A stretch of 64,000 nt of DNA from Halocynthiibacter namhaensis (GTDB lineage: Bacteria; Pseudomonadota; Alphaproteobacteria; Rhodobacterales; Rhodobacteraceae): NCBI RefSeq assembly GCF_000812685.1, contig NZ_JWIF01000074.1:62001-126000 (forward strand), read 5' to 3'. A program made the position numbers and the translations under genes. A model generated the notes under the pieces. It was not told the origin of the DNA, searched no databases, and saw only the letters and a list, made by a program, of their open reading frames with translations. Of this stretch, positions 1 through 8,120 are shown piece by piece; the stretch's first letter is position 1, and the number at the start of each line of letters is the position of its first letter.

Positions 1-86
1 CTGCAGCATTTATATACCACATATAACAGATTTCAGCGGGCGGCGCTTTCCTCCCTTCTTACGCCCGCAAACACGGAGCTTATACA

Positions 87-527
87 ATGGCTAAAACACC
101 TGACTTCACCAAAACCATGCAGGATTTCATGGGCAATTTCCCAATGGACACGTCAGCTTTTGAAGCTGCATTTAAAAACAACGCAGCATTTGCCGAAAAG
201 ATGTCAAAAGTTGCTCTTTCAGCGGCTGAAAAATCTGCAGAGATCTCCAGCAAGTGGACAACTGAAGCTTTGACCAAAGCTGGCGACATGTCAGCTGCAA
301 AAGCAGAACCCGCTGACTATGGCAAGTCCGTTACGGATTTCGCTTCTGCATCCACCGAACTGGCTGCAGAAAACATGGCTGCATTCGCTGAAGTTGCCAA
401 AAAAGTTCAAATGGAAACTGTTGAACTGATGATGGCAGCTGGCAAAGAAGCTGGTGAAGATGCTTCTGCTGCTGTGAAAAAAGCAACTGACGGTGTTGCA
501 AAAGCTGCGAAAGCCGCAAGCAAGTAA
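87..527 (+). CDS. phaP: phasin, PHA granule-associated protein
   Basis: This 146-residue protein is rich in Ala, Lys and Glu, almost entirely helical in character, and lacks a signal peptide or membrane segment, as expected of a phasin that coats polyhydroxyalkanoate granules in the cytoplasm. The Ala/Lys-rich C-terminal tail (about residues 125-146) is typical of the family. The ATG has a GGAG ribosome binding site 8 bases upstream. A strong terminator follows, so it is probably expressed as a single-gene transcript. The next gene is phaR, whose product represses phaP in relatives, which supports the assignment. The window begins with CTGCAG, possibly half of a PhaR operator cut by the window edge. 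The family call is firm; the exact phasin subfamily is less so. Confidence 0.88.
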   Translation: MAKTPDFTKTMQDFMGNFPMDTSAFEAAFKNNAAFAEKMSKVALSAAEKSAEISSKWTTEALTKAGDMSAAKAEPADYGKSVTDFASASTELAAENMAAFAEVAKKVQMETVELMMAAGKEAGEDASAAVKKATDGVAKAAKAASK

Positions 528-576
528 TACGTTTACATATCGCGCCGTTTCCTCCTCCCTTCGGTACGCGATGTTC

Positions 577-609
577 AAGGCAGCCTTTCATAGGCTGCCT
601 TTTCTTTTT
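577..609 (+). terminator. rho-independent terminator of phaP
   Basis: A perfect 10-bp stem (AAGGCAGCCT / AGGCTGCCTT) with a 5-base loop is followed by a T-rich tract. It lies 50 bases after the phaP stop and before the phaR promoter region. Confidence 0.9.
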
Positions 610-641
610 CTTGCATTTGTGTGCAGCTCGCATAATCTTCT

Positions 642-652
642 CTGCACTGCAG
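642..652. promoter_or_regulatory. probable PhaR operator (CTGC-N3-GCAG)
   Basis: The sequence CTGCACTGCAG fits the TGC-rich CTGC-N3/4-GCAG operator described for PhaR of Paracoccus denitrificans. It lies 44 bases upstream of the phaR start, where autorepression would act. The match is exact but the element is short, so PhaR binding here is inference. Confidence 0.6.
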
Positions 653-695
653 AAGATCCGTGATAAGGATGTGCAAAGTATAAAAGGGGAAGAAT

Positions 696-1237
696 GTGGG
701 CCAGACTGCCAAGCCATTGTTGATTAAACGCTACGCCAGCAGGCGCCTGTATAACACAGAAACCAGTGATTATGTGACGCTTGAAGACATCGCGGGGTTT
801 ATTCAGGCGGGGCGTGAAGTGCAGATCATTGATCTCAAAAGTGGCGATGATCTTACCCGACAGTATCTATTGCAAATCATTGCAGAACGCGAAAGTCGCG
901 GTGAAATATGTTGCCGATCAATGTGTTGACTGACCTTGTGCGCAGTTACACCAACCATGCGCAAAGCGTTGTGCCTGACTTTTTGGCCTCAAGTTTTGAG
1001 ATGTTGCGCGATGGTCAGTCCCAGATGATGGAAAACCTAGGCACGATGAATCCGATGGCCAACATGCCTGGATTTGAGATTATGAAAGCCCAACAAGAGG
1101 CGTTCATGAAGACGATGACAGCTGGTGTCGTCACCCCAGAGGCGACGCCTGCCGAAGGTAGCAACGAAGGTGAACTGGCGCAAATCAAAGAACAGCTTGC
1201 TGAACTTCAAGCTATGATGAGCAAAATTGGGAAATAG
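696..1237 (+). pseudogene. phaR: PHA synthesis repressor PhaR, frameshifted
   Basis: Two overlapping frames together give one PhaR of about 180 residues. The first frame (GTG at 696, GGGGAAGA ribosome binding site) carries the conserved DNA-binding N-terminus with the IKRYASRRLYNTE motif and DLKSGDDLTRQYLL. It loses homology after ESRGE near position 905 and stops at 929. The second frame picks up exactly where the protein should continue (LPINVLTDLVRSY) and runs to the stop at 1237 with the acidic, Met/Gln-rich C-terminal half. One extra A in the GAAATATG stretch (904-908) would join them as GENMLPIN. As read, only a truncated protein of about 77 residues is made. A sequencing or assembly error is possible. 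Confidence 0.85.
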
Positions 1238-1263
1238 CCCTATCTCTTTCAGGGGAAATCTGG

Positions 1264-2250
1264 ATGGTTGAAAGTTCGGGGAAAGTTACCCTCTGGGCCA
1301 TTGAAATCTTCTTGGCCACCGCAGACGAAGGCGCGATTTCTGCTGCGGCTCGGCGTGTGGGGGCCAGTTCGTCTGCGGTGTCACAACAGTTATCAAGCTT
1401 GGAAACGGCCCTAGGTGCTGTCCTGTTGGACCGGTCCACGAGACCCGTCAGCTTGACACCGGCAGGTGCAATGTTTCGTCGGCGTGCCTTGGTGATCTTG
1501 AACGAGGCCGAGCAAGCAAGGGTAGAACTTGCCAGTTCAGATTTCTCAACGCTGACGCGCTTTCGCATTGGAATTATTGAAGATTTCGACGCAGACGTGA
1601 CGCCAGCGCTGTTATCAGAGATGGCGTCAGATTTATCGGATTGCCAGTTTTTACTGGAAACTGGTGCAAGCCATAAATTGAATGATTTATTGGATTCGCG
1701 TGCGTTGGACGTGATTGTGGCCGCCGATATGGGGGCTGCTGCGGACTGGATGGAGGTGCACCCATTGATGGAAGAACCCTTCATCGTTGCGGTGCCCAGG
1801 GGGGTGGTGAAGCAAGGCCTTGAAGGGGCCGCCTTCATTAATGCTTTGGGAAATCTTCCATTGATTCAATACACGCCACGCCATGTAATGGGGCGCCAAA
1901 TTTCCGCGCATCTCGCGCAGCAAAATCTACGACTTTCTCACCGCTTTGAGCTGGACAGTTATCATGCGATTATGTCGATGGTCTCCCAAGGGGCAGGGTG
2001 GAGTATCCTAACCCCACTGGGCTTTTTACGTGCTCAAAGATTTCATGATGGTGTCGATTTATTCCCACTGCCTTTTGCGCCTCTGTCTCGCACTATTTCT
2101 CTATATGCGCGGCGCGATGTACTGGGCGAAATTCCGGCGCAGGTCGCCTGCCGTTTGCGGAATCTGTTGCAGCGTGTGACGATTGATCAGGCCCGTCAGC
2201 ATATGCCTTGGCTTGGCGATCAGCAGAGAATTCTTGAACCCAAGTGTTAA
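1264..2250 (+). CDS. LysR-family transcriptional regulator
   Basis: 328 residues, the usual LysR length. The N-terminal winged helix (residues 8-66) shows the typical pattern: AISAAARRVGASSSAVSQQ then LE..LG..LLDRSTRPVSLTPAG. The rest is the effector-binding periplasmic-protein-like domain (about 90-310). The start has a CAGGGGAAA ribosome binding site and sits 26 bases after phaR on the same strand, so read-through from phaR is possible. The nearest other gene, the aminotransferase, is convergent, so no target can be read from a shared divergent promoter. The effector is unknown. Confidence 0.85.
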   Translation: MVESSGKVTLWAIEIFLATADEGAISAAARRVGASSSAVSQQLSSLETALGAVLLDRSTRPVSLTPAGAMFRRRALVILNEAEQARVELASSDFSTLTRFRIGIIEDFDADVTPALLSEMASDLSDCQFLLETGASHKLNDLLDSRALDVIVAADMGAAADWMEVHPLMEEPFIVAVPRGVVKQGLEGAAFINALGNLPLIQYTPRHVMGRQISAHLAQQNLRLSHRFELDSYHAIMSMVSQGAGWSILTPLGFLRAQRFHDGVDLFPLPFAPLSRTISLYARRDVLGEIPAQVACRLRNLLQRVTIDQARQHMPWLGDQQRILEPKC

Positions 2251-2270
2251 CCATAGACCAGAGCTGAGGG

Positions 2271-2305
2271 GCTGCGACGCAAAGACAGGATCATTGTGTC
2301 GCAGC
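2271..2305. terminator. hairpin between convergent genes
   Basis: GCTGCGAC and GTCGCAGC form a perfect 8-bp stem around a 19-base loop, between the stop codons of the LysR and aminotransferase genes. There is no good T-run on either side, so a terminator role is only suggested by position. Confidence 0.4.
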
Positions 2306-2309
2306 ATTG

Positions 2310-3506
2310 TTAAGATTTACACGTTAGATTTACCAGGTCCGCAGCGCGTGTCAGAGCGTTAATGATATAATCCAATTCGTCCCGCTTCAGGCGTGCAGGC
2401 AGTCGTACATCACAGGCGCTCATTAGCATCTTGCGGGTCATGGGCAACTCGCCTTGGTCATCGATGAACTGCCAATTCCAGAAGGCGCGTGCGTTGTTCT
2501 CTGTGGTGCCAAACACTTGTACGGCAACCCCTTGTTCGGAAGACGCGGCGACATAGGCCTGCGTTTCTTCTGCGGTGAAATTCACGAGGTTAAACTGAAT
2601 TGAATCAGGGGCACGTAGTTCCGGCGCAAGGGCTGGGGGAACATCAAGCCATGCAGATTGATTCAGGCCCTCAGCAACATAATCATGGTTGCCACGACCA
2701 TCTTCCACACGGCGCGGTACTTCGGCAATTTGTGGGCGGATCACAGCAGCGGAAAGATTTTGCATACGCAGGTTATAAAGTGGCAGCTTGTTTTGCCATT
2801 TCTCGAATGCATCGTGCAGAACCGGATGCTTTTTCCAGTTGTGTTCATAGGCGCCTGACATGATCACGGCCTGTGCCACAAGATCAGCATCATCGGTGAC
2901 AAGAATGCCGCCTTCGCCTGCGTTGATCAACTTGTAGGATTGGAACGAGAAGCAGCCGATTTTGCCAATCGTGCCGATCTTTGTACCATTCCAAAGTGTG
3001 CCAAGGGAATGGGCCGCGTCTTCAATTACAGGGATGTTTGCCGCGTCACAAAGCGCCATGATTGCGTCCATGTCGGATGTGTGGCCGCGCATGTGGCTAA
3101 TGATGACGGCTTTCGTCTCAGGCGTTAGTTTGGCTTTGAAATCATCTAGATTCACGCGGTAGTTGGCGCCGACCTCAACAAGAATTGGCTTACATTCAGC
3201 GTGGACAACTGCAGAGGGCACAGCTGCGAAGGTGAAGGCTGGGATCAACACACGGGCGTCTCGGGGCAATTGCAGTGCCTTAAGAGACAGGAACAATGCG
3301 GCAGAGCAGGAGGATACAGCTAGGGCGTATTTTGTGCCCATAAACTCTGCGAATTCCTGTTCTAGAAGGGCCACTGGGGAATTCTCCGGGGCGGTGTAGC
3401 GGAACAGATCGCCAGATTTTAGCAGGCGGTCAATTTCGGCGCGGGCGGCTTCAGGGATGGGTTCGGCGTTGTATACGTTTGGGGCCTGAACTGCGGTATC
3501 TTTCAT
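2310..3506 (-). CDS. DegT/DnrJ/EryC1/StrS-family PLP aminotransferase
   Basis: 398 residues with the fold-type I features of the DegT/StrS sugar aminotransferase family. The expected PLP lysine is K192 in FSFQSYKLINAGEGG, and the ring-nitrogen aspartate is D163 in VIEDAAHSLGT. The substrate is probably a nucleotide-linked keto sugar or similar carbonyl compound. No neighbouring sugar-nucleotide or polysaccharide genes are present to narrow this, which is unusual for the family. It is transcribed alone: a terminator separates it from the ABC transporter genes upstream on the same strand, and it converges with the LysR gene. Confidence 0.8.
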   Translation of the reverse strand: MKDTAVQAPNVYNAEPIPEAARAEIDRLLKSGDLFRYTAPENSPVALLEQEFAEFMGTKYALAVSSCSAALFLSLKALQLPRDARVLIPAFTFAAVPSAVVHAECKPILVEVGANYRVNLDDFKAKLTPETKAVIISHMRGHTSDMDAIMALCDAANIPVIEDAAHSLGTLWNGTKIGTIGKIGCFSFQSYKLINAGEGGILVTDDADLVAQAVIMSGAYEHNWKKHPVLHDAFEKWQNKLPLYNLRMQNLSAAVIRPQIAEVPRRVEDGRGNHDYVAEGLNQSAWLDVPPALAPELRAPDSIQFNLVNFTAEETQAYVAASSEQGVAVQVFGTTENNARAFWNWQFIDDQGELPMTRKMLMSACDVRLPARLKRDELDYIINALTRAADLVNLTCKS

Positions 3507-3584
3507 GACGGTCGCCTCTCTTTTCGAAATTCTAAATTCTTACTTCAGAAAAACAATAAGTAGGGGGTGCTGAGAAATCCATAG

Positions 3585-3620
3585 AAAAAGCCACAAGAGG
3601 TGTCATTCCCTTGCGGCTTT
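3585..3620 (-). terminator. terminator of the ABC transporter operon
   Basis: On the minus strand AAAGCC-G-CAAG pairs with CTTG-T-GGCTTT across a 12-base loop and is followed by T5. It lies just after the stop of the last permease gene. Confidence 0.75.
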
Positions 3621-3643
3621 GTGGTTTTTGGGCCGTATTTTGC

Positions 3644-4483
3644 TTAGCGGATCAGCTTTGGGCGGTATTTGATCTTCTGTCGGCTGTTTGACGGCAGATG
3701 CCGGTTCAACCTTTTGTTGATCCATCCGTAAATTCCGATGACCACGAGGGTCAGGAGGATGAAGTAAAATGCCAAAATTGGGTAGGGGACGAAGGGATTG
3801 AACGTCTTATCCGCGAAGTAACTTGCGTAATACAACGCGTCGCCCTGCTGACGCCAGGCGGGGAAGCTTGAGAAGAAGACCAATGTTGTCGCATGGAACA
3901 TGAAGATTGCTTCGTTGGTATATCCAGGCCAACCCAAGCGCAGCATGGTTGGGAAAATGATGCGGCGAAACCGTGCCCAGCCTGATAACCCATAGGCATC
4001 TGCGGCCTCAATGTCGCCCTTGGGGATGGATTTCAACGCTCCATAGAAAATCTCGCCGGCATAGGCGGACGTGTTGAGGAACAGCACAATCAGCGCGCCC
4101 ATCCAAGCTTTGGTCAGCCAACGGGTTTCAACGGTGATTTCTGCGAATCCGAGGTTAATGTCCATGCCCAGTTTTGGCAGCAACACGAAGGTTTCATAAG
4201 CTAGGAAAAATTGGATAAACAGGGGGGACCCCCTGAAAATAAATACAAAAATCTCGGCCGGTTTGCGGAACCATGGATTACTACTGAACTTTCCCAAAGC
4301 CACGGCGGTGGACATGAAAAATCCAAAGAACAGCGCCAAAACACCGAAATAGACATTCCAGATCATGCCGGACCCAATCAGGGTGAATTGATCGCACAGC
4401 GTAAAATCTGACTTGGGCAACAGGCGTTCGCCATAGCCCAACGAGCGGAAAGCATAGCTTTGTACAGTGTCCCAACAGCTCAT
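3644..4483 (-). CDS. polar amino acid ABC transporter permease (HisM type)
   Basis: 279 residues with several hydrophobic spans and the cytoplasmic EAA loop of binding-protein-dependent permeases (GALKSIPKGDIEAADAYG, about residues 150-167). It would pair with the HisQ-type permease encoded just upstream: the genes overlap by four bases (ATGA), so translation is coupled. This is the last gene of the four-gene operon ATPase, binding protein, permease, permease. The C-terminal tail is rich in Arg and Lys. The family is clear; the ligand is not shown by the permease. Confidence 0.85.
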   Translation of the reverse strand: MSCWDTVQSYAFRSLGYGERLLPKSDFTLCDQFTLIGSGMIWNVYFGVLALFFGFFMSTAVALGKFSSNPWFRKPAEIFVFIFRGSPLFIQFFLAYETFVLLPKLGMDINLGFAEITVETRWLTKAWMGALIVLFLNTSAYAGEIFYGALKSIPKGDIEAADAYGLSGWARFRRIIFPTMLRLGWPGYTNEAIFMFHATTLVFFSSFPAWRQQGDALYYASYFADKTFNPFVPYPILAFYFILLTLVVIGIYGWINKRLNRHLPSNSRQKIKYRPKLIR

Positions 4484-5361
4484 GATGTGGCCTTTCTTGC
4501 GGCTTCGCCCCCGGCAGTGGCTTGGCCGTGTGTGAGGCGTGCCATCACGCGATTTAGGATGAGTTCACTGAGTTTGGTCAGGGTGAGATAGAACACGAGC
4601 AGACCAAGGAAATACCACAGCCGCCAATCTGGGTGCGGATAGGCAAACGCGTTGGTTTTAAGCCCACCCAGCTCTTTTGCCCAATACACAACATCACGCA
4701 CCCCAAGTAGGAACAGTAGGGGGGTGGCTTTGATTAGGATCATCCATAGATTGGACAGGCCGGGCAGGGCGTAAACCCACATTTGTGGCACTAGGATGCG
4801 CCAGAAAGTTTGACGGTTTGACATGCCATAAGCTTCGCCGGTTTCCATTTGGGCGCGGGGCACAGCCCCCATAGCGCCATATAGAACATTGGCCGCAAAG
4901 GCGCCAAACACGATGGCAAAGGTCAAGACTGCCAGCGAAAACCCATAGCTTTGGTGCACGAAGGTCGAAGATTCGGATAAGGGCATTTTGGCAGCGCTAC
5001 AGACGACAAAATCATTCCCCTGACGAATGGCATCGGGCCAATCGGGGCATTTGATTTTGTGACGCAGCCACTCAATCCCTTGATCAAGGGCGATGACGAA
5101 AAATAGGAAGAATGCGATATCTGGCACGCCGCGCACAACTGCGGAATATGTCTTGCCCAACCAGCGCAGAGGGGCGAAATGCGAACGGGCTGCGGTCGCG
5201 CCAACAAAGCCAAAAAGCAAAGCGACAGGGGCCGTGATCGCAAGCAACAGTAGCACGGTGAAGATCGATGAAAAGGCAGTCAGGTGCTTGGTCGTTGTCA
5301 TGTAACAACTGATCCAGGCCCAGCCTTCGATCAATGAGGGGTCAGCGCAGTAAGAAAACAT
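4480..5361 (-). CDS. polar amino acid ABC transporter permease (HisQ type)
   Basis: 293 residues from the ATG at 5361. A longer frame reaches a TTG at 5403, but that codon sits in the T-run of a terminator hairpin, so the internal ATG is preferred. The protein has multiple membrane spans and the EAA loop GAMGAVPRAQMETGEAYG. Compared with enteric HisQ it carries an insert between spans (a region with CPDWPDAIRQ and VVCSAAK, about residues 105-135), including two cysteines. It overlaps the HisM-type gene by four bases. Together the two permeases form the membrane channel of the importer. Confidence 0.82.
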   Translation of the reverse strand: MFSYCADPSLIEGWAWISCYMTTTKHLTAFSSIFTVLLLLAITAPVALLFGFVGATAARSHFAPLRWLGKTYSAVVRGVPDIAFFLFFVIALDQGIEWLRHKIKCPDWPDAIRQGNDFVVCSAAKMPLSESSTFVHQSYGFSLAVLTFAIVFGAFAANVLYGAMGAVPRAQMETGEAYGMSNRQTFWRILVPQMWVYALPGLSNLWMILIKATPLLFLLGVRDVVYWAKELGGLKTNAFAYPHPDWRLWYFLGLLVFYLTLTKLSELILNRVMARLTHGQATAGGEAARKATS

Positions 5362-5401
5362 CAGGGTGCCATCGGTAGGAGCAGATTGAACAATGGTGTT
5401 C

Positions 5402-5432
5402 AAAAAAGGGGAAGGCCTGCGTGGCCTCCCCC
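5402..5432 (-). terminator. intra-operon attenuating terminator
   Basis: On the minus strand GGGG-G-AGGCC pairs with GGCCT-T-CCCC around a 5-base loop and is followed by T6. It lies between the binding-protein stop and the HisQ-type start, where it would lower permease expression relative to the binding protein. Confidence 0.7.
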
Positions 5433-5448
5433 AATATTTCGACGCAAA

Positions 5449-6171
5449 TTAGAATGTTTGCGCTTCGTCACCGAAGTACTGAGTGATCAGAGCGTTCAAT
5501 GTGCCGTCGTCTTTCATGGTCTGAATAGCAGCATCAAATTTCGCGCGCAATTCACCATCAGATTCACGCAGGCCCATGCCGATGCCACCACCAAGTGGGA
5601 CAAGGTCGCCAACGATCATCAGCTCACCGCCGGATTCAGCTGCGATTGGCTTTACGTAGTCTTCGTCTGCAAATACAGCGTCAACTTCGCCGTTTTTCAC
5701 AGCCGCAACAGTTTCGTCAGGTGTTGCGAATTCAACCAATGTTGCGCCAGATTCAGCAACGTGACCCGCCTGGATAGTTGCGGCCTGTGCGGAAATCACA
5801 GCGGTCGACACGTCAACGTCGGCAGATGTCGCCATATAGGCAGATGCTGAAGGAGGTGTGTAGTTTTGTGTGAAATCAATGACTTCGTCGCGTTCGTCGG
5901 TGATGGACATGCCCGCGATGATTGCGTCGTAGTTGCCGGACACAAGGTTTGGAATAATTGAATCCCACTCGTTGATCACCCATTCACATTCCAGTTCCGC
6001 GCGTTTGCACAGCTCGTCACCCACTTCACGTTCAAAACCAGCGATCTCGCCGTTGTCGTCGATGAAGTTATATGGAGGGTATGCGCCTTCAGTGCCAAGA
6101 CGAACAGTGTCAGCAACACCCATGCCGGTCATAAGGGCCAGGGTTGCAGCGGATAGGATCAGTTTTTTCAT
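5449..6171 (-). CDS. polar amino acid ABC transporter substrate-binding protein
   Basis: 240 residues: a short signal peptide (MKKLILSAATLALMTGMGVA) followed by a type-II periplasmic binding protein of the His/Lys/Arg/ornithine-binding group. Family motifs seen are GTEGAYPPYNF near the N-terminus, SGNYDAIIAGMSIT, and GEVDAVFADEDY before the C-terminal lobe. GGAGA precedes the ATG. A terminator hairpin directly downstream would make this the best-expressed gene of the operon apart from the ATPase. The acidic residues around the pocket suggest a basic ligand such as arginine, ornithine or histidine, but this is inference. Confidence 0.85.
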   Translation of the reverse strand: MKKLILSAATLALMTGMGVADTVRLGTEGAYPPYNFIDDNGEIAGFEREVGDELCKRAELECEWVINEWDSIIPNLVSGNYDAIIAGMSITDERDEVIDFTQNYTPPSASAYMATSADVDVSTAVISAQAATIQAGHVAESGATLVEFATPDETVAAVKNGEVDAVFADEDYVKPIAAESGGELMIVGDLVPLGGGIGMGLRESDGELRAKFDAAIQTMKDDGTLNALITQYFGDEAQTF

Positions 6172-6202
6172 TTTTCTCTCCCGAAAGTTAAGCGCGTTAT
6201 TG

Positions 6203-7003
6203 TTAGTCTGCAGTCGTTGCGCTTAGGAACTGTTGCAGACGTTCGGTTTGTGGGTTTTTGAACAGGTCGGCTGGCGCGCCTTGTTCTTCAATGCGGCCTT
6301 GGTGCAAAAACACGACGTGATCAGACACATCATGGGCCATTTTCATGTCATGCGTCACAATCAACATTGTGCGCCCTTCTTCGGCCAAGGATTTGATAAC
6401 TTTTACAACTTCCTGTTCTAGTTCAGGATCAAGCGCGGATGTTGGTTCATCAAAAAGTAGGGCTTTGGGTTCCATGCACAAGGCGCGCGCGATGGCGGCA
6501 CGTTGTTGTTGGCCACCAGAAAGCTGCGCGGGCCAAGCATCACATTTGTCGCCAATGCCCACTTTGTCGAGGTATTTGCGCGCAGAGGCTTCAGCCTCGG
6601 CCTTATCGCGCCCCAATACAGTAATCGGTGCCTCCATGACGTTTTGCAGGATCGTCATATGGGACCAAAGGTTGAACTGTTGGAAAACCATAGAAAGATT
6701 GGTCCGCATCTCGCGTATTTGATCTTTATCGGAAGGGCGACGATCATGACCTACACCCTTCCAGCGCACGGGATCACCGCAAAACAGGACTTCACCCTGT
6801 TGGCTATCTTCGAGCAAGTTACAACAACGTAAAAGCGTCGATTTACCTGATCCGGATGACCCAATCAGTGACACCACATCGCCGCGGTTTGCGTGAATAT
6901 CAACACCTTTCAACACTTCCAGCTGACCATAGGCTTTGTGCAGGTCACGGATTTCGATAACAGGCTCGGCCTGTGGGGTATCGGAAGATTCGGTTTTATT
7001 CAC
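6203..7003 (-). CDS. polar amino acid ABC transporter ATPase (HisP type)
   Basis: 266 residues with all the ABC ATPase motifs: Walker A GSSGSGKST, Q-loop VFQQFNLW, signature LSGGQQQR, Walker B ALLFDEPTSALD and the switch histidine in IVTHDM. The insertion before the Q-loop (VRWKGVGHDRRPSDKD) is typical of the HisP/OccP branch, which serves importers of basic amino acids and opines. It starts with GTG and is the first gene of the operon, so the promoter should lie in the 140 bases before it. The N-terminal 14 residues (SSDTPQAEP) are an unconserved extension. Confidence 0.88.
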   Translation of the reverse strand: MNKTESSDTPQAEPVIEIRDLHKAYGQLEVLKGVDIHANRGDVVSLIGSSGSGKSTLLRCCNLLEDSQQGEVLFCGDPVRWKGVGHDRRPSDKDQIREMRTNLSMVFQQFNLWSHMTILQNVMEAPITVLGRDKAEAEASARKYLDKVGIGDKCDAWPAQLSGGQQQRAAIARALCMEPKALLFDEPTSALDPELEQEVVKVIKSLAEEGRTMLIVTHDMKMAHDVSDHVVFLHQGRIEEQGAPADLFKNPQTERLQQFLSATTAD

Positions 7004-7143
7004 GTTTTATATCTCTGAGCGCAACTGTTTGGGTTGCCGGGGATTAGTCCTGAAAACCACATTGATTGCAACGCCAAATCGGATGTTTCTCGGAGCGTTT
7101 TATTTGTCAGATGAATATTTTGGCTCAATACTGCTGTTTACTC

Positions 7144-7575
7144 TTATTGCACGCGCTGACGGGCTTTGGCAGAATCAACGTCACTTAGACCAAGTAGATT
7201 GGCGACCAGGCGCAACTGCGTGTCTTCTTGTGCGTCTCGTTCACCGTCTGCAAGGGCGATGGCCCAAAGGGTTTCCATAATTTCAAGACGTGCTTCGTGT
7301 TTGACAGCGTCTTTGATTGCCTGAGTGAAACGCACGGTATCAGGCGCCTCGCTTTCTAGGGTTTCTGCATCGTGGCGAAGCTGTAAGGCAGCGGATTCGT
7401 TGAGTTGATAACGATCAGCAAGGCGTCGTGTGATTTCCCGGGCCTCGCTGTCAGCATAGTCGCCATCGCTGCGTGCAACACGCACCAATAGGGCCGCGAG
7501 CGCCAGGCGCGCATCGGGGGCTGACAGGGGGGCAGGGGCGGGGGCCGTCATACGGCGCAGTAGATCAGCAAACAT
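7144..7575 (-). CDS. TerB-like (tellurite-resistance/DjlA-type) helical protein
   Basis: 143 residues from the ATG at 7575; a TTG 36 bases further upstream extends the frame but is less likely. After a Pro/Ala-rich linker (PAPAPLSAPD) comes an all-helical domain with two acidic pairs, ARSDGDYADSEAREI and ALADGERDAQEDTQL. These are the metal-binding style motifs of TerB. The protein has no membrane segment. TerB-like proteins are often small partners of membrane-stress systems, but no other ter gene is here, so no precise role is claimed. Confidence 0.7.
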   Translation of the reverse strand: MFADLLRRMTAPAPAPLSAPDARLALAALLVRVARSDGDYADSEAREITRRLADRYQLNESAALQLRHDAETLESEAPDTVRFTQAIKDAVKHEARLEIMETLWAIALADGERDAQEDTQLRLVANLLGLSDVDSAKARQRVQ

Positions 7576-7632
7576 ACCAAAGATATATGCATGAATTATT
7601 TGTGGTGCCAATATTGTTTTTAAATATGCGCG

Positions 7633-7947
7633 TTACGCCGCGCAGGCAGATTGGTATCGTTTGTTCAGAATTTCGAAAACCAAATCCATCGAATGTCGTA
7701 GGGTGTCAGGAGATAGCTTATACCATGTCTCAAGGCCTTTGCGTTGCCGCGTGACAAGCCATTTCCGTTCCATTTCGCGGAGGTGGTGGACAAGTGAGCT
7801 GTCGTTTATCTGCGTTTCAGCTTGAATACGCGAAAAGTTTAACTCGCTTCCCCGCGCTTCAGATAGCAGGCGAAAAATCTTTATTCGACGCGGGTGAGAT
7901 AATGCGCCTAAAGCCGAAGCTAGGTCGCTGTTTTCACAAGTGTGCAT
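7633..7947 (-). CDS. ArsR-type winged-helix regulator
   Basis: 104 residues with an ArsR-like winged helix. ALGALSHPRRIKIFRLL is the first helix pair and INDSSLVHHLREMERKWLV the recognition helix, followed by the wing (TRQRKGLETWYKLS). The Cys-based metal site ELCVCDL of true arsenic sensors is absent. Two cysteines, one near each end (C4, C102), are not in a known sensor arrangement. Its 5' region contains the CTAGAAAA tandem repeat about 95 bases upstream. Target and signal are unknown. Confidence 0.75.
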   Translation of the reverse strand: MHTCENSDLASALGALSHPRRIKIFRLLSEARGSELNFSRIQAETQINDSSLVHHLREMERKWLVTRQRKGLETWYKLSPDTLRHSMDLVFEILNKRYQSACAA

Positions 7948-8040
7948 TTATGTCTCCTTTTGCAGAGATCATCACTACCTGTGGTTAATTTCCCGTAAAT
8001 CGGAATAAACTGTTGTGTCTGCATGCATCTCACCATTTTC

Positions 8041-8100
8041 CTAGAAAACTAGAAAACTAGAAAACTAGAAAACTAGAAAACTAGAAAACTAGAAAACTAG
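8041..8100. repeat. octanucleotide tandem repeat, CTAGAAAA x 7.5
   Basis: Seven perfect copies and one half copy of CTAGAAAA, directly followed by a run of G7 (8100-8106). It lies between DUF1330 and the ArsR-type gene, in the likely promoter region of the latter. CTAG is normally one of the rarest tetranucleotides in proteobacterial DNA, yet eight copies are packed into 60 bases. Perfect short-unit arrays can change copy number by strand slippage. Confidence 0.97.
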
Positions 8101-8120
8101 GGGGGGTAGACCCGAAGCCT

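Noticed and set aside
900-910. Programmed -1 frameshift in phaR
   Set aside because: GGTGAAATATG does not form an X-XXY-YYZ slippery heptamer in frame, and relatives have an uninterrupted gene as far as I know.
8041-8100. CRISPR array
   Set aside because: The 8-base units are contiguous without spacers.
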